40,721 nucleotides of DNA, taken from Reyranella sp. Lineage in GTDB: Bacteria; Pseudomonadota; Alphaproteobacteria; Reyranellales; Reyranellaceae. This document shows positions 26,810 through 35,688 of this stretch, in pieces. The notes under the pieces were generated by a model. That model ran no database searches. It was given only the letters and a program-made list of their open reading frames with translations, and was not told the origin of the DNA. Positions within the stretch are counted from its first letter, which is position 1. Each line of letters opens with the position of its first letter. The position numbers and the translations under genes were made by a program. Where the stretch lies: the NCBI GenBank assembly GCA_022844015.1, contig JALHMO010000050.1, forward strand, positions 1 to 40,721. The letters are read 5' to 3'.

Positions 26810-28411
26810 ATGCGCGCACGCTCGGCATTCGTGGTCGGCACCTTGGCTGCTTTCGTAACGGCAGCGTCACCGGTATTTGCCCAGAAGCAGGGCGGAACCC
26901 TTCGGGTCACTCATCGCGACAACCCGCCCAGCGCCTCGATCCACGAGGAGGCGACGAATTCCACCATCATGCCGTTCATGGCGGTATTCAACAATCTCGT
27001 GATGTTCGATCCGCGGGAGAAGCGGAATTCGGCGGACAAGATCGTGCCCGATCTGGCCGAGAGCTGGTCGTGGAATGCCGACGAAACCAAGCTCACATTC
27101 AAGCTGCGTTCAGGCGTGAAGTGGCACGATGGCAAGCCGTTCAGCGCCAAGGACGTAAAATGTACCTGGGATGCATTGACCGGCAAGGCAGACGAGAAAT
27201 CGGATCTGATCCGCAAGAACCCGCGCAAGATCTGGTACATCAACCTCAAGGAAGTCACGGTCGGCTCGGATACAGAGGTGACCTTCCATCTCGGCCGGCC
27301 GCAGCCGTCGTTCCTGTCGATCCTGGCCGCGGGCTACTCGCCGGTCTATGCCTGCCACGCCAACGGCCGCGACATGCGATCCAAGCCGATCGGCACCGGG
27401 CCGTTCAAGGTGGTGGAGTTCAAGCGCAACGAGTCGATCAAGCTGGTGCGCAATCCCGAGTATTGGAACAAGGGGCTGCCCTATCTCGACGCGATCGAGT
27501 ACAGGATCGTGCCCAACCGCAGCACGCGCGTGCTGGCCTTCGTCGCCGGCGAACTGGACCTGACATTCGACGCCGACATCACTTTCCCGCTCCTGAAGGA
27601 CGTGAAGAGCCAGGCACCGCATGCAGTCTGCGAGGCTCGCACCACCAACGTGAGCTCGAACCTGATCGTCAACCGCGACGCGCCGCCGTTCGACAATCCC
27701 AAGCTGCGCGCGGCCCTGGTCCTCGCGCTCGACCGCAAGTCGTTCAACGAGATCCTGTCGCAGGGCAACGACGTGGTCGGCGCCGCCATGCTGCCTCCGC
27801 CGAGCGGCGTCTGGGGCATGCCGCCGGACGAGCTCGCGAAGCTGCCGGGCTACGGACCGGACATCGAGAAGAATCGGGCCGAAGCGCGCAAGATCATGGA
27901 GGAACTGGGCTACAGCGCCGCCAAGCCGCTGAAGGTCAAGGTGTCCACCCGCAACATCGCTGTCTACCGCGATCCCGCCGTCATCCTGATCGACCAGCTC
28001 AAGACCATTCACATCGACGGTGAGCTCGAGCCAATCGACACCACCGTCTGGCACACCAAGGTAACGCGCAAGGACTACGCGATCGGCTTGAACCTGACCG
28101 GTCTCGGCATCGACGATCCCGACGTGAACTTCTACGAGAACTATCACAGCAAGTCCGACCGCAACTACACGGGCTACAACAATCCCGAGGTCGAAAAGCT
28201 GATCGAGGCGCAATCGGCCGAGCGCGATCGTGCCAAAAGGCTGAAGATCGTGGGTGAAATCGAACGACTGCTGGTCGAGGACGGCGCGCGGCCGATCATC
28301 AACCACGGCGCCGCCAATACGTGCTGGCAACCGGCGGTCAAGGGCATCGTCTTGCAGCAGAACAGCATCTATAACAGCTGGCGCTTCGATACCGTCTGGC
28401 TCGACCGCTAG
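26810..28411 (+). CDS. ABC transporter substrate-binding protein, family 5
   Basis: The 533-residue periplasmic protein has a signal peptide (AAFVTAASPVFA-Q). The family 5 signature follows: VPDLAESWSWNADETKLTFKLR, SGVKWHDGKPFSAKDV, then GTGPFKVVEFKRNESI and NPEYWNKGLPYLDAIEYRIV. Such proteins deliver peptides, opines or other small solutes to an ABC importer. No permease or ATPase genes of this transporter are in the window. The start at 26810 has GGGAGGA. It precedes a nitroreductase gene by about 30 bases. Confidence 0.93.
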   Translation: MRARSAFVVGTLAAFVTAASPVFAQKQGGTLRVTHRDNPPSASIHEEATNSTIMPFMAVFNNLVMFDPREKRNSADKIVPDLAESWSWNADETKLTFKLRSGVKWHDGKPFSAKDVKCTWDALTGKADEKSDLIRKNPRKIWYINLKEVTVGSDTEVTFHLGRPQPSFLSILAAGYSPVYACHANGRDMRSKPIGTGPFKVVEFKRNESIKLVRNPEYWNKGLPYLDAIEYRIVPNRSTRVLAFVAGELDLTFDADITFPLLKDVKSQAPHAVCEARTTNVSSNLIVNRDAPPFDNPKLRAALVLALDRKSFNEILSQGNDVVGAAMLPPPSGVWGMPPDELAKLPGYGPDIEKNRAEARKIMEELGYSAAKPLKVKVSTRNIAVYRDPAVILIDQLKTIHIDGELEPIDTTVWHTKVTRKDYAIGLNLTGLGIDDPDVNFYENYHSKSDRNYTGYNNPEVEKLIEAQSAERDRAKRLKIVGEIERLLVEDGARPIINHGAANTCWQPAVKGIVLQQNSIYNSWRFDTVWLDR

Positions 28412-28442
28412 CCCCGATGCCATAGCAGCACCGGAGGCTTTC

Positions 28443-29117
28443 ATATCGAACGATTTCCCGCATCGGCCGCTCGACTTCCTTCCCGTCCCCGCGGCCGAGA
28501 TGACACCGCGCGCCCGCGCCTTTGCCGACGAGCTCATGCGTCGCCGCACCGTGCGAGAGTTCAGCGACCAGGGGGTCGATCGTGCCATCATCGAAGCCGC
28601 GATAGACGCGGCGCGCCACGCACCCAGTGGCGCCAATCACCAGCCCTGGCATTTCGTCGCCGTGTCCGATCCCGTCGTGAAGGCACGGGTCCGCGAAGCC
28701 GCCGAGGTCGAGGAGAAGGCCTTCTACGACGGCAAGGCCACCGAGGAATGGCTGCGCGCGCTGAAGCCTCTGGGCACCGACTGGCGCAAGCCGTTTCTCG
28801 AGACGGCGCCATGGCTGATCGTGGCGTTCGCCCAGCAATGGGGAAACTGGCCCGATGGATCGCGGAAGAAGAACTACTACGTGCCCGAGTCGGTCGGCAT
28901 CGCCTGCGGCTTTCTGCTCGCGACCCTTCACCATGCCGGCCTGGCGACGTTGACGCATACGCCCAACCCGATGGGATTTCTCGGCACCCTGCTGGGCAGG
29001 CCCAGGAACGAGAAGGCCTACATGATCGTCGTCGCCGGCCATCCTGCACCCGACGCGGTGGTGCCGCTGCATGCGCTGGCCAAGAGGCCGTTCGACGAGG
29101 TCGCGACGTTCGTCTAA
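28443..29117 (+). CDS. Nitroreductase family protein, possibly starting at AUA
   Basis: The protein has the flavin-binding core of nitroreductases: RRRTVREFSDQ, AARHAPSGANHQPWHFV, then the later GIACGFLLATLHHAGLATLTHT and RPRNEKAYMIVVAGHP. The frame is open from before the core, but the sequence ISNDFPHRPLDFLPVP belongs to it and resembles the family N-terminus. A strong GGAGG (28433-28437) lies five bases before ATA at 28443, with no ATG, GTG or TTG near. The first ATG is at 28500 with no clear site. Either an AUA start, a mutated start or a sequencing error is possible. It is probably co-transcribed with the binding protein gene. Confidence 0.85.
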   Translation: MSNDFPHRPLDFLPVPAAEMTPRARAFADELMRRRTVREFSDQGVDRAIIEAAIDAARHAPSGANHQPWHFVAVSDPVVKARVREAAEVEEKAFYDGKATEEWLRALKPLGTDWRKPFLETAPWLIVAFAQQWGNWPDGSRKKNYYVPESVGIACGFLLATLHHAGLATLTHTPNPMGFLGTLLGRPRNEKAYMIVVAGHPAPDAVVPLHALAKRPFDEVATFV

Positions 29118-29181
29118 CGGCCGCGCCTGGCGGCTGCAGGCCGCGCCGCCCAGCACGCAGAGCCTGGCGCAATGCGGGCGG

Positions 29182-29808
29182 TCAGCGCCGAGGCCATTTC
29201 CCGGCATAGGGCCGGGCAAGTGCGCGCTCGACCATCTCCAACCGATCCTGCCCGTAGAACATGTCGCCGTCGACGAAGTAGGTCGGCGAGCCGAAGACCG
29301 AACGGCGGATCGCCTCCTCGGTGTTGGCCCGATAGGTTGCCTGCACCTCGGGGGCCAGGGCGAGGTCGAGCAGCGGCGCCGGATCGAAGCCGGCGTCACG
29401 GCCGATGGCAGCCAGGGTCGATCGATCGGCAAGGTCGGCATCGTGCAGCCAGTGGTTCTCCAGCAGCGCGTGGGCCAGCCTGTCGATATCGAGACCGAGC
29501 CTGAGGCCCGCGATCAGCATGCCGTTCGGAAGAGCGATGTCGTTGGCATGATGCGTTGGAATCCGGCCGATCCACGGCGCATCTCGTTCCTCGCTCCAGC
29601 GTTCGATCTCGCGATCGAAGTAGTATGCGACATGCGCCTTGCTGCGGCGGCCGAAGGGCACGGCACCCGCCTCTGCCACGACGCGGCGGAGATCGACTGG
29701 CCGGTGCGCAATCCGCCGGCCGGAGGCCGCGGCGATCGCCATGAAGCGCGCGGAGCCGAGATAGGCGAAGGCGGAATGCGCAGCGTAGAAATACTCGATC
29801 TCCTTCAC
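29182..29808 (-). CDS. DsbA-family 2-hydroxychromene-2-carboxylate isomerase-like protein
   Basis: The 208-residue protein matches HCCA isomerases of the DsbA/thioredoxin-like superfamily: N-terminal EYFYAAHSAFAYLGS, with serine where DsbA has cysteine, FGRRSKAHVAYYFDREIERW, and the C-terminal GSPTYFVDGDMFYGQDRLEMV. Such enzymes work in aromatic degradation, but many members have unknown substrates. The GTG start has the site AGGAGAGGAC. Confidence 0.88.
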   Translation of the reverse strand: MKEIEYFYAAHSAFAYLGSARFMAIAAASGRRIAHRPVDLRRVVAEAGAVPFGRRSKAHVAYYFDREIERWSEERDAPWIGRIPTHHANDIALPNGMLIAGLRLGLDIDRLAHALLENHWLHDADLADRSTLAAIGRDAGFDPAPLLDLALAPEVQATYRANTEEAIRRSVFGSPTYFVDGDMFYGQDRLEMVERALARPYAGKWPRR

Positions 29809-29880
29809 GTCCTCTCCTCTCGCGTCCGGCGTCGACCTCCGCTGGGCAACGCAGTGAGGTCTACCTGAGGCTCGCTCGCC

Positions 29881-30870
29881 CTATTCGGGCTCGAGACCGA
29901 TCTCCTTCAGCACGGCCAGCATCACCTCGGTGTCGCGCTTGAAGCGGGCGTTGGTGGCGGCGAAGTCGAGCGGGCCCTTGATCAGGTAGTTGGTGAGGAG
30001 CTGCTGCACCTTCGGGTCGGTGCCGGCCTCGAACAGCGCGTCGGCGAGCTTCTTGACGATGTCGGGCGGCGTCGCCGAGGGAACGGCGAAGGCGGCGAAG
30101 GCGCGCGTGCCGTAGAAGCCGCCCTTGGCACCCTGCTCCTCCATCGTCGGCGTATCCGGCCAGGCCGACAGGCGATCGCCCACCACGGCGATGATCCGGC
30201 CCTTGCCGGAGGCGATCACCGGCGACGCTCCGGCGGGGCTGCCCGAACCGCCATCGAGCTGCTGGCTCGTCACGTCGGCCCACATCGCGGCCTCGCCGCG
30301 ATACTGCACGATCTCGACCTTGAAGCCGTATTGCTTGGCCATGCTCTCGATCAGCACATGCGGCGTCGAGCCGGCGCCGTAGGCGCCCCAGTTCACCTTG
30401 TCGACCTTCTTCGCGTAGGCAACGAACTCGGCGAGGTTCCTGGCGCCGGTCTTCTCGGCCGCCACGACGGGACCGCCGGTGCTGGTCGTCATCGCGAGGT
30501 AGGTGAAGTCCTTCTCCGGGTCGTAGGGCAGGTCCTTCACCGTGACGCGGTTCTGGATCAGCGACGAGGATATGGTGCAGAGGATCGTGTAGCCGTCGGG
30601 CGCCGCGCGCTTGACCTCGACGGCACCGATGGCGCCGCCGGCGCCGCCCTTGTTCTCGACGATGACCGTCTGGCCGAACTTGCGCGCGAGGAAGTCGCCG
30701 AACGAGCGGGCGATGCCGTCGGTCTGGCCGCCGGCCGGATAGGGCACGACGATGCGGATCGGCTTGGAGGGGAAGGCAGCGTCGCCTTGCGCGAAGGCGC
30801 GGGTGAACAGGGCGGGCGTCGCCAGGACGCCGGCAGAGGCCGCCAGGATGCGGCGGCGAGTCGAATTCAA
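29881..30870 (-). CDS. Bug-family tripartite tricarboxylate transporter receptor
   Basis: The 329-residue protein has a Tat-like signal (TRRRILAASAG...TRAFAQ) and the Bug family pattern FPSKPIRIVVPYPAGGQTDGIAR, VIVENKGGAGGAIGA, then APDGYTIL. These periplasmic proteins bind carboxylates for TctAB-type transporters; no such permease is seen here. The start is TTG at 30870, preceded by GAGG. Confidence 0.93.
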   Translation of the reverse strand: MNSTRRRILAASAGVLATPALFTRAFAQGDAAFPSKPIRIVVPYPAGGQTDGIARSFGDFLARKFGQTVIVENKGGAGGAIGAVEVKRAAPDGYTILCTISSSLIQNRVTVKDLPYDPEKDFTYLAMTTSTGGPVVAAEKTGARNLAEFVAYAKKVDKVNWGAYGAGSTPHVLIESMAKQYGFKVEIVQYRGEAAMWADVTSQQLDGGSGSPAGASPVIASGKGRIIAVVGDRLSAWPDTPTMEEQGAKGGFYGTRAFAAFAVPSATPPDIVKKLADALFEAGTDPKVQQLLTNYLIKGPLDFAATNARFKRDTEVMLAVLKEIGLEPE

Positions 30871-31166
30871 GTTGTTGCCTCGCTTACGATTTGGCGGGAC
30901 CTTAGGTCAGCGCGTGCGATGTGGGCAAGCGAAGCTTGGCCACATGCTCGTTGTGATGCCGATGAAATTGCCCGCTGGCCCGTTCTTCCCGCTCCGCTTC
31001 TCGCGTCGATGCAGAACCGAATCATCGGTACACACAGCGGATTTCTGTTATTCAAGCTTTCGGTTGGCTTGGCTGCAATCGATAGCGTCGGTGCGACGTG
31101 ACCCGGCTGCCGATCGAGATGACGGGCAGTTGGGGGCAAGCGGCATGGGCAGCGGGGCAGAGGATC

Positions 31167-31384
31167 GGTGTTTTCGATTTCATCGTCTCCGGCGCGGGTT
31201 CCGCGGTGCGGCGGTGGCGGCGCGGCTTTCGGAAGATGGCCGCCATGCGGTGCTGTTGCTGGAAGCGGGGTCGCCGGATCGTAGTTCCTGGTTTCATATC
31301 CCGTTCGGCCCGGGTTGCGGATTCTTCCATCATGCCATCGGTGAAAAGGCCGCAGCCATGATCCTGGAGGATGCGCGCGCATGA
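31167..31384 (+). pseudogene. Remnant of a GMC oxidoreductase (N- and C-terminal pieces)
   Basis: The FAD-binding start FDFIVSGAGSA is followed in another frame by VAARLSEDGRHAVLLLEAG and then PDRSSWFHIPFG, as in choline-dehydrogenase-like GMC enzymes. A single base seems lost near 31202. After this the sequence jumps to the C-terminal motif VADSSIMPS and then [15 protein letters not shown] in yet another frame. The middle, usually over 400 residues, is gone. The rest of 30871-31505 shows no gene. Confidence 0.75.
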
Positions 31385-31505
31385 AGCGAGATGGCTCGAG
31401 GTCGGCCGCGACCATGGGGCGGCGAGGCGGCGCTGCTCCCTCGGGAAGCGTTGGGTCGAGAAGGGGGAATCGCCGCTTAACGTGGTCGGATCGAAGGGAT
31501 CGCGT

Positions 31506-32075
31506 ATGCGTGGGTTGCTGACTGTCGCCGACACGATCGAGCGCGTGTTGCGCACCATCGCCGAGTGGACGGGCTGGCTGATGGTCGTGCTGATGGTCGT
31601 CATCTGCTTCGATATCATCAGCCGCAAGCTGGGCTACCAGATCCCCGGCATGGGCTCGACCCGGCTGCAGGAACTCGAGTGGCACCTGCACACCATCCTG
31701 TTCTCGATGTGGCTCGGCCAGTGCTACATCCTCAACGCCCACCCGCGCGTCGACACCCTGACGGCCAACCGGTCGCTGCGCACGCGGGCGTGGGTCGAGA
31801 TCGTGGGCTGTCTTGCCTTCGCGCTGCCCTACGCCGGCGTCGTCGCCTGGTTCGGCCTGGGGTTCGTCGCCACCTCGTACCTGATCGGCGAGAGCTCCGA
31901 AGCCGTGGTCGGCCTGTCGCAGCGCTGGATCATCAAGGCCTTCTTCGTGCTCGGCCTGTGGATGCTGGTTGCCGCCATCGTCGCGGTGATCCTGCGGCTG
32001 ATCGTCTTTCTTTCCGGCGGGGTGGCCGGCCGTCGCGCCGACCTCAACATCGAACGCTTCGTCGACCCGACATGA
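31506..32075 (+). CDS. TRAP transporter small permease (DctQ-like)
   Basis: The 189-residue protein has four hydrophobic helices with the DctQ motif RLQELEWHLHTILFSMWLGQC. It forms the membrane complex with the large permease 19 bases downstream. The start at 31506 has AAGGG upstream. No TRAP receptor (DctP) gene is seen in the window. Confidence 0.93.
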   Translation: MRGLLTVADTIERVLRTIAEWTGWLMVVLMVVICFDIISRKLGYQIPGMGSTRLQELEWHLHTILFSMWLGQCYILNAHPRVDTLTANRSLRTRAWVEIVGCLAFALPYAGVVAWFGLGFVATSYLIGESSEAVVGLSQRWIIKAFFVLGLWMLVAAIVAVILRLIVFLSGGVAGRRADLNIERFVDPT

Positions 32076-32094
32076 TGTCCTGCGGTGTGCCGTC

Positions 32095-33477
32095 GTGATC
32101 GCCTGGCTGAGCGAGAACCTGGCGCTCGTCATGTTCGTGACGATGTTCGCCATCATCTTCTGCGGCTATCCCGTGGCCTTCGTGCTGGGCGGCACCGGCC
32201 TCGCCTTCGGCCTGATCGCCTGGAGCGTGGGCGACTTTCCGCTGGTCAAGCTCACCAACATCCTGCTGCGCATGTGGGGCGGCGTCGCCGTCGATCCCGT
32301 GCTGGTGTCGCTGCCCATGTTCATCTTCATGGGCGCGCTGCTCGAACGAAGCGGCGTGGCCAAGGACATGCTCGACGCCTCGCAGGTCATGCTGCGCCGC
32401 ACGCCGGGCGGGCTGGCCGTCGCGGTCATGGTGATGGGCACCATCCTGGCGGCGCCGATCGGCGTGGTCGGCGCCTCGGTCATCATGCTGTCGCTGATCT
32501 CGCTGCCGCCCCTGCTGGCGGCGGGCTACGACAAGCGCCTGGCGATCGGCACCATCGGCTCGGCGGGGACGCTCGGCATCCTGATACCGCCATCGATCAT
32601 GCTCGTCGTGATGGGCGAGATGCTCAACACCTCGCTCGGCGCACTGTTCGCGGCGGCGACCATCCCGGGCTTCCTGCTGTCGGGTCTCTATCTCGCCTAC
32701 ATCTGGGGTGTCGCCATCGCCAAGCCCGGCTGGGCGCCCAAGATGCCGAAGGAATCGGGGCCACAGACCTGGGGGGCGCTCCTGAAGGTCGTGGCCTTCG
32801 GCATGTTGCCGATGACCGTCCTGATGGTGGTGGTGCTCGGCTCGATCTTCGCCGGCTTCGCCACCGCGACGGAGAGCGCCGGTGTCGGCTGCGCCGGCGC
32901 AATCCTGATCGCGTGGATGAACGGCCGCTTCAGCCTTCGGATGATCAGGGAATCCATCAGCGACGCCTGCCGCGCCAACGGTCTCGTCTTCATGGTGGTG
33001 CTGGGCGCCACCGGCTTCTCGCTGATCTTCCGCGAGCTGGGCGGCGACGAGCTCATGCTGAGCGTGCTCCTGCAGCTCGGCGTCGACACGCCGTGGGAGA
33101 TGCTGATCTTCGTCATGATCCTGATCTTCCTGCTCGGCTTCCCGTTCGAGTGGATCGAGATCTGCCTGATCGTGCTGCCGATCTTCGCCCCGATCCTGGC
33201 CAGGATGGATTTCTCCAGTCACATCGGCAACAACGCCTGGTTCATGCCCTGGTTCGCCACGCTGGTGGCGGTGAACCTGCAGACCTCCTTCATGTCACCG
33301 CCTTTCGGGGCCACGCTTTTCTACATGAAGGGCACCGTGCCGCCCGGCGTGTCGATGACCGACGTCTACCGCGGCATGTACCCGTTCCTCATCCTGCAGG
33401 TCATCGGCCTCTTCCTCTGCCTCTATTTCCCGAGCCTGTCGCTGTGGCTGCCGGAAGTCACCGGCATGCTCGACTGA
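32095..33477 (+). CDS. TRAP transporter large permease (DctM-like)
   Basis: The 460-residue protein has about 12 transmembrane helices and the DctM features FIFMGALLERSG, GTLGILIPPSIMLVVMGEM, and GFPFEWIEICLIVLPIFAPI. Together with the small permease it imports organic acids or other solutes using a sodium gradient. The GTG start is at 32095, right after the small permease. Confidence 0.95.
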   Translation: MIAWLSENLALVMFVTMFAIIFCGYPVAFVLGGTGLAFGLIAWSVGDFPLVKLTNILLRMWGGVAVDPVLVSLPMFIFMGALLERSGVAKDMLDASQVMLRRTPGGLAVAVMVMGTILAAPIGVVGASVIMLSLISLPPLLAAGYDKRLAIGTIGSAGTLGILIPPSIMLVVMGEMLNTSLGALFAAATIPGFLLSGLYLAYIWGVAIAKPGWAPKMPKESGPQTWGALLKVVAFGMLPMTVLMVVVLGSIFAGFATATESAGVGCAGAILIAWMNGRFSLRMIRESISDACRANGLVFMVVLGATGFSLIFRELGGDELMLSVLLQLGVDTPWEMLIFVMILIFLLGFPFEWIEICLIVLPIFAPILARMDFSSHIGNNAWFMPWFATLVAVNLQTSFMSPPFGATLFYMKGTVPPGVSMTDVYRGMYPFLILQVIGLFLCLYFPSLSLWLPEVTGMLD

Positions 33478-33500
33478 TCCCGTCGACGAGTCCCCCTGGC

Positions 33501-34010
33501 TCACGTGCCAGAGCGAACCTCGACCCACTGGTCCTTGATCTTCAGCCGGTGACGGACGACGCCCGGCTTCAGCGCGGCTTCGATGAAACAGCCCTTCTCG
33601 GCCGCCGCGAGCAGCCGACGCTGATCCGCCTCCGGCACGGCGGCGCCAAGGTCGATGTCCATGGTGAAGGCGACCGGTGCGCTGACATAAGGCGCACTGC
33701 CCTGCTGCACGCGTTCCCAGTGGCAGCGCGTGTCCACCGCGATGTCGTCCACCTCGATCTTGAGGCGTCGCGCGAAGGCACGGAGTTGCACCATGACGCA
33801 GGCGGTCAGGGCGGAGGTGAAATAAGCCAGCGGATAAGGTGCGCTGGAATTGCCGCCATGCCCGGGCCCTTCATCGGTGGGCAGGTCATAGACTTCGCTG
33901 GGCAGGCCGCCGGGTCGGCGGACGGTGATGTCGTTGCGGAAGCCGCCAGTGTTGCGGCCCTCCGCGTCGAAGATGACGTCGCCGCGGATCGTCGCCGGTG
34001 CGTCGGCCAT
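33501..34010 (-). CDS. OsmC/Ohr family protein
   Basis: The 169-residue protein has the two cysteine sites of the OsmC family, SALTACVMVQL and AAEKGCFIEAAL, and the substrate-side glycine region GPGHGGNSSAPYPLAYF. Such proteins reduce organic peroxides. It converges with the TRAP permease gene, with only 23 bases between their ends. Confidence 0.9.
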   Translation of the reverse strand: MADAPATIRGDVIFDAEGRNTGGFRNDITVRRPGGLPSEVYDLPTDEGPGHGGNSSAPYPLAYFTSALTACVMVQLRAFARRLKIEVDDIAVDTRCHWERVQQGSAPYVSAPVAFTMDIDLGAAVPEADQRRLLAAAEKGCFIEAALKPGVVRHRLKIKDQWVEVRSGT

Positions 34011-34199
34011 GTTGGTCTCCCCGATTTTCCGTTCCGGGCATACTCCAGCACAGGCGGGGCATGTGGCGCCACCCCGGCCGGCTGTCCTCGCTCATGAAGC
34101 CATTCGGCCACGGGATCGCTTTGTCGTTGGATGTGTCGCGGGCAAGGAAGCGCGCGGCGGGCTCGAGCCGCAAGCATCCGCCGATCGCGTGACGTCGGA

Positions 34200-34655
34200 T
34201 CAGGCGGCGAGACGTCTGCGCCAAAACCTGTTGCCGATATAGACGATGGCAAGCATGCCGAGGCCGACGAGGTCGGTATAGAGACCCGGCGCCAGCAGCC
34301 CGAACGCGCCCACGACCAGCAGCGTGCGCGAAAGCCAGCCGATCGCCCCGGCGCCGTAGAGCCATCCTTCGAGCCCTGCCGCCAGCAGCCAGACCGCGAA
34401 GCAGGCGGTCGTGACGTCATGGACGATGTGCAGCGGCGTGCCGATCAGGATGAGCGTCGGGTTGAGCACGAACAGGAACGGCAGCACGAAGTTGATCAAC
34501 CCCAGCCGCATCGCCCAGATGCCGGTTCGCCAGGGATCGGACTTGGCGATGCTGGCCGCGGCGATGGCGGCAAGCGCCACCGGCGGCGTGATGAAGCTGA
34601 TCAGACCCCAGTAGAGAATGAACAGATGGGCGCCGATCGGATTGAGCCCGCCGCC
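34200..34655 (-). pseudogene. C-terminal piece of a TRAP fused permease
   Basis: The sequence reads [34 protein letters not shown], then [16 protein letters not shown], and ends RRRLAA. This is the tail of a TAXI-type TRAP fused permease, whose full protein exceeds 600 residues. The 5' part is missing: at about 34655 the sequence changes into a GMC oxidoreductase remnant on the other strand. Confidence 0.7.
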
Positions 34656-34778
34656 GAAGGGCTGCGGGTGGCAGATGCTTCCATCATGCCATCCGTGGTC
34701 GCCGGCAACACCAATGCGCCTTCCATCATGATCGGTGAGAAGGCCGCAGCCATGATCCTGGAGGACGCGCGCGCATGA
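34656..34778 (+). pseudogene. C-terminal fragment of a GMC oxidoreductase
   Basis: The frame reads [19 protein letters not shown], then [21 protein letters not shown] before the stop, the conserved C-terminus of GMC enzymes. The 3' part and about 60 bases beyond are also present at 31314-31430. This piece lacks the rest of the gene. It lies nose to nose with the TRAP permease tail. Confidence 0.75.
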
Positions 34779-34898
34779 GGCGCGATGGCTCGAGGTCAGC
34801 CGCGAAAATTGAGCGGCCAGGCGGCGGCTGCTTCCTCATGCACTCCATGCCTGTGGGACGAACCCGAAAAGGCGAACAATGATCGAGGATAGGTCGCG

Positions 34899-35399
34899 CT
34901 AGCGCAGGGTCTTCGCGCAGTCCTCGAGCGCCGCGAAAACCGCGGCGGCGTCGGTGACGTCGAAGTAAAGCCTTCCCGTCACGCCCTCGGCGCGGACCTC
35001 CATCTCGCCTTTGGGCGCATTGGCTACGTCGCCGCGAAAGCTCGCGCCGATGCTCGACAGGATCACCAGATATTCGTCGGCAGCCTTGCCCAGCGCCCTC
35101 ACGTCCTTCGCTCCGCCAAAGCGGAAGACGAGCGGTATGTCGGCATCCGGCGTGAAGGTTTTCGGCCAGAAGTGGACCATGAAGTTCCAACGCCCCTGCT
35201 TGCTCAGCCGGACGGAGAGCGCATTGAACGGCGAGGCGTTCAGCTCGTAGGCCGGGCGGTTGAACGCGATGCAGGATGTTCCGCCGGCGCTGATGCGCCA
35301 GTGGGCGATGCGCTGGTCGAACGCGGATTGCGCGGCCGCCGCCGACGGCAGCACGGCGGCGGCAAGCACGGCGATGCGAAGCCAAGGGCGCATGCTCAT
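34899..35399 (-). CDS. Secreted protein of unknown function
   Basis: The 166-residue protein has a signal peptide ending ALPSAAAA-QSAFDQR. It contains a lone cysteine in GGTSCIAFNRP and a second near the C-terminus (ALEDCAKTL), which could form a disulfide. I do not recognise the family. Two starts, ATG 35399 and 35393, are both possible. Confidence 0.75.
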   Translation of the reverse strand: MSMRPWLRIAVLAAAVLPSAAAAQSAFDQRIAHWRISAGGTSCIAFNRPAYELNASPFNALSVRLSKQGRWNFMVHFWPKTFTPDADIPLVFRFGGAKDVRALGKAADEYLVILSSIGASFRGDVANAPKGEMEVRAEGVTGRLYFDVTDAAAVFAALEDCAKTLR

Positions 35400-35688
35400 C
35401 TCCTGCGTGTCAGTTCGCCGACCACGTCGGACAACTCCTTGATCGACGCGGAAGCCCGGCCAAATCCGGCATCGGCTTGCCCCGCTCCAGGCAGCCGAGG
35501 TCGGCTATCGGCTCATCCTGCTCCTTGCCTCGCGTTGTAGCGAGGTCATCTTCCTGGAAAGCCGCGACGTGGCCGGCAAGGGCAGCCTGATCAAGGTTCC
35601 CGTTCAGGGGCCGCACGGTGCCCGCAAAGGAGATTGGCCGTCAGCCCGATCGAGCTCGCGACGGCGGCCCTCGCCGTGGAGCCGCGCG

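Noticed and set aside
35400-35688. Plus-strand stretch reading AAEVGYRLILLLAS, faintly like isocitrate lyase/PEP mutase tails
   Set aside because: The likeness is too short and there is no supporting context.
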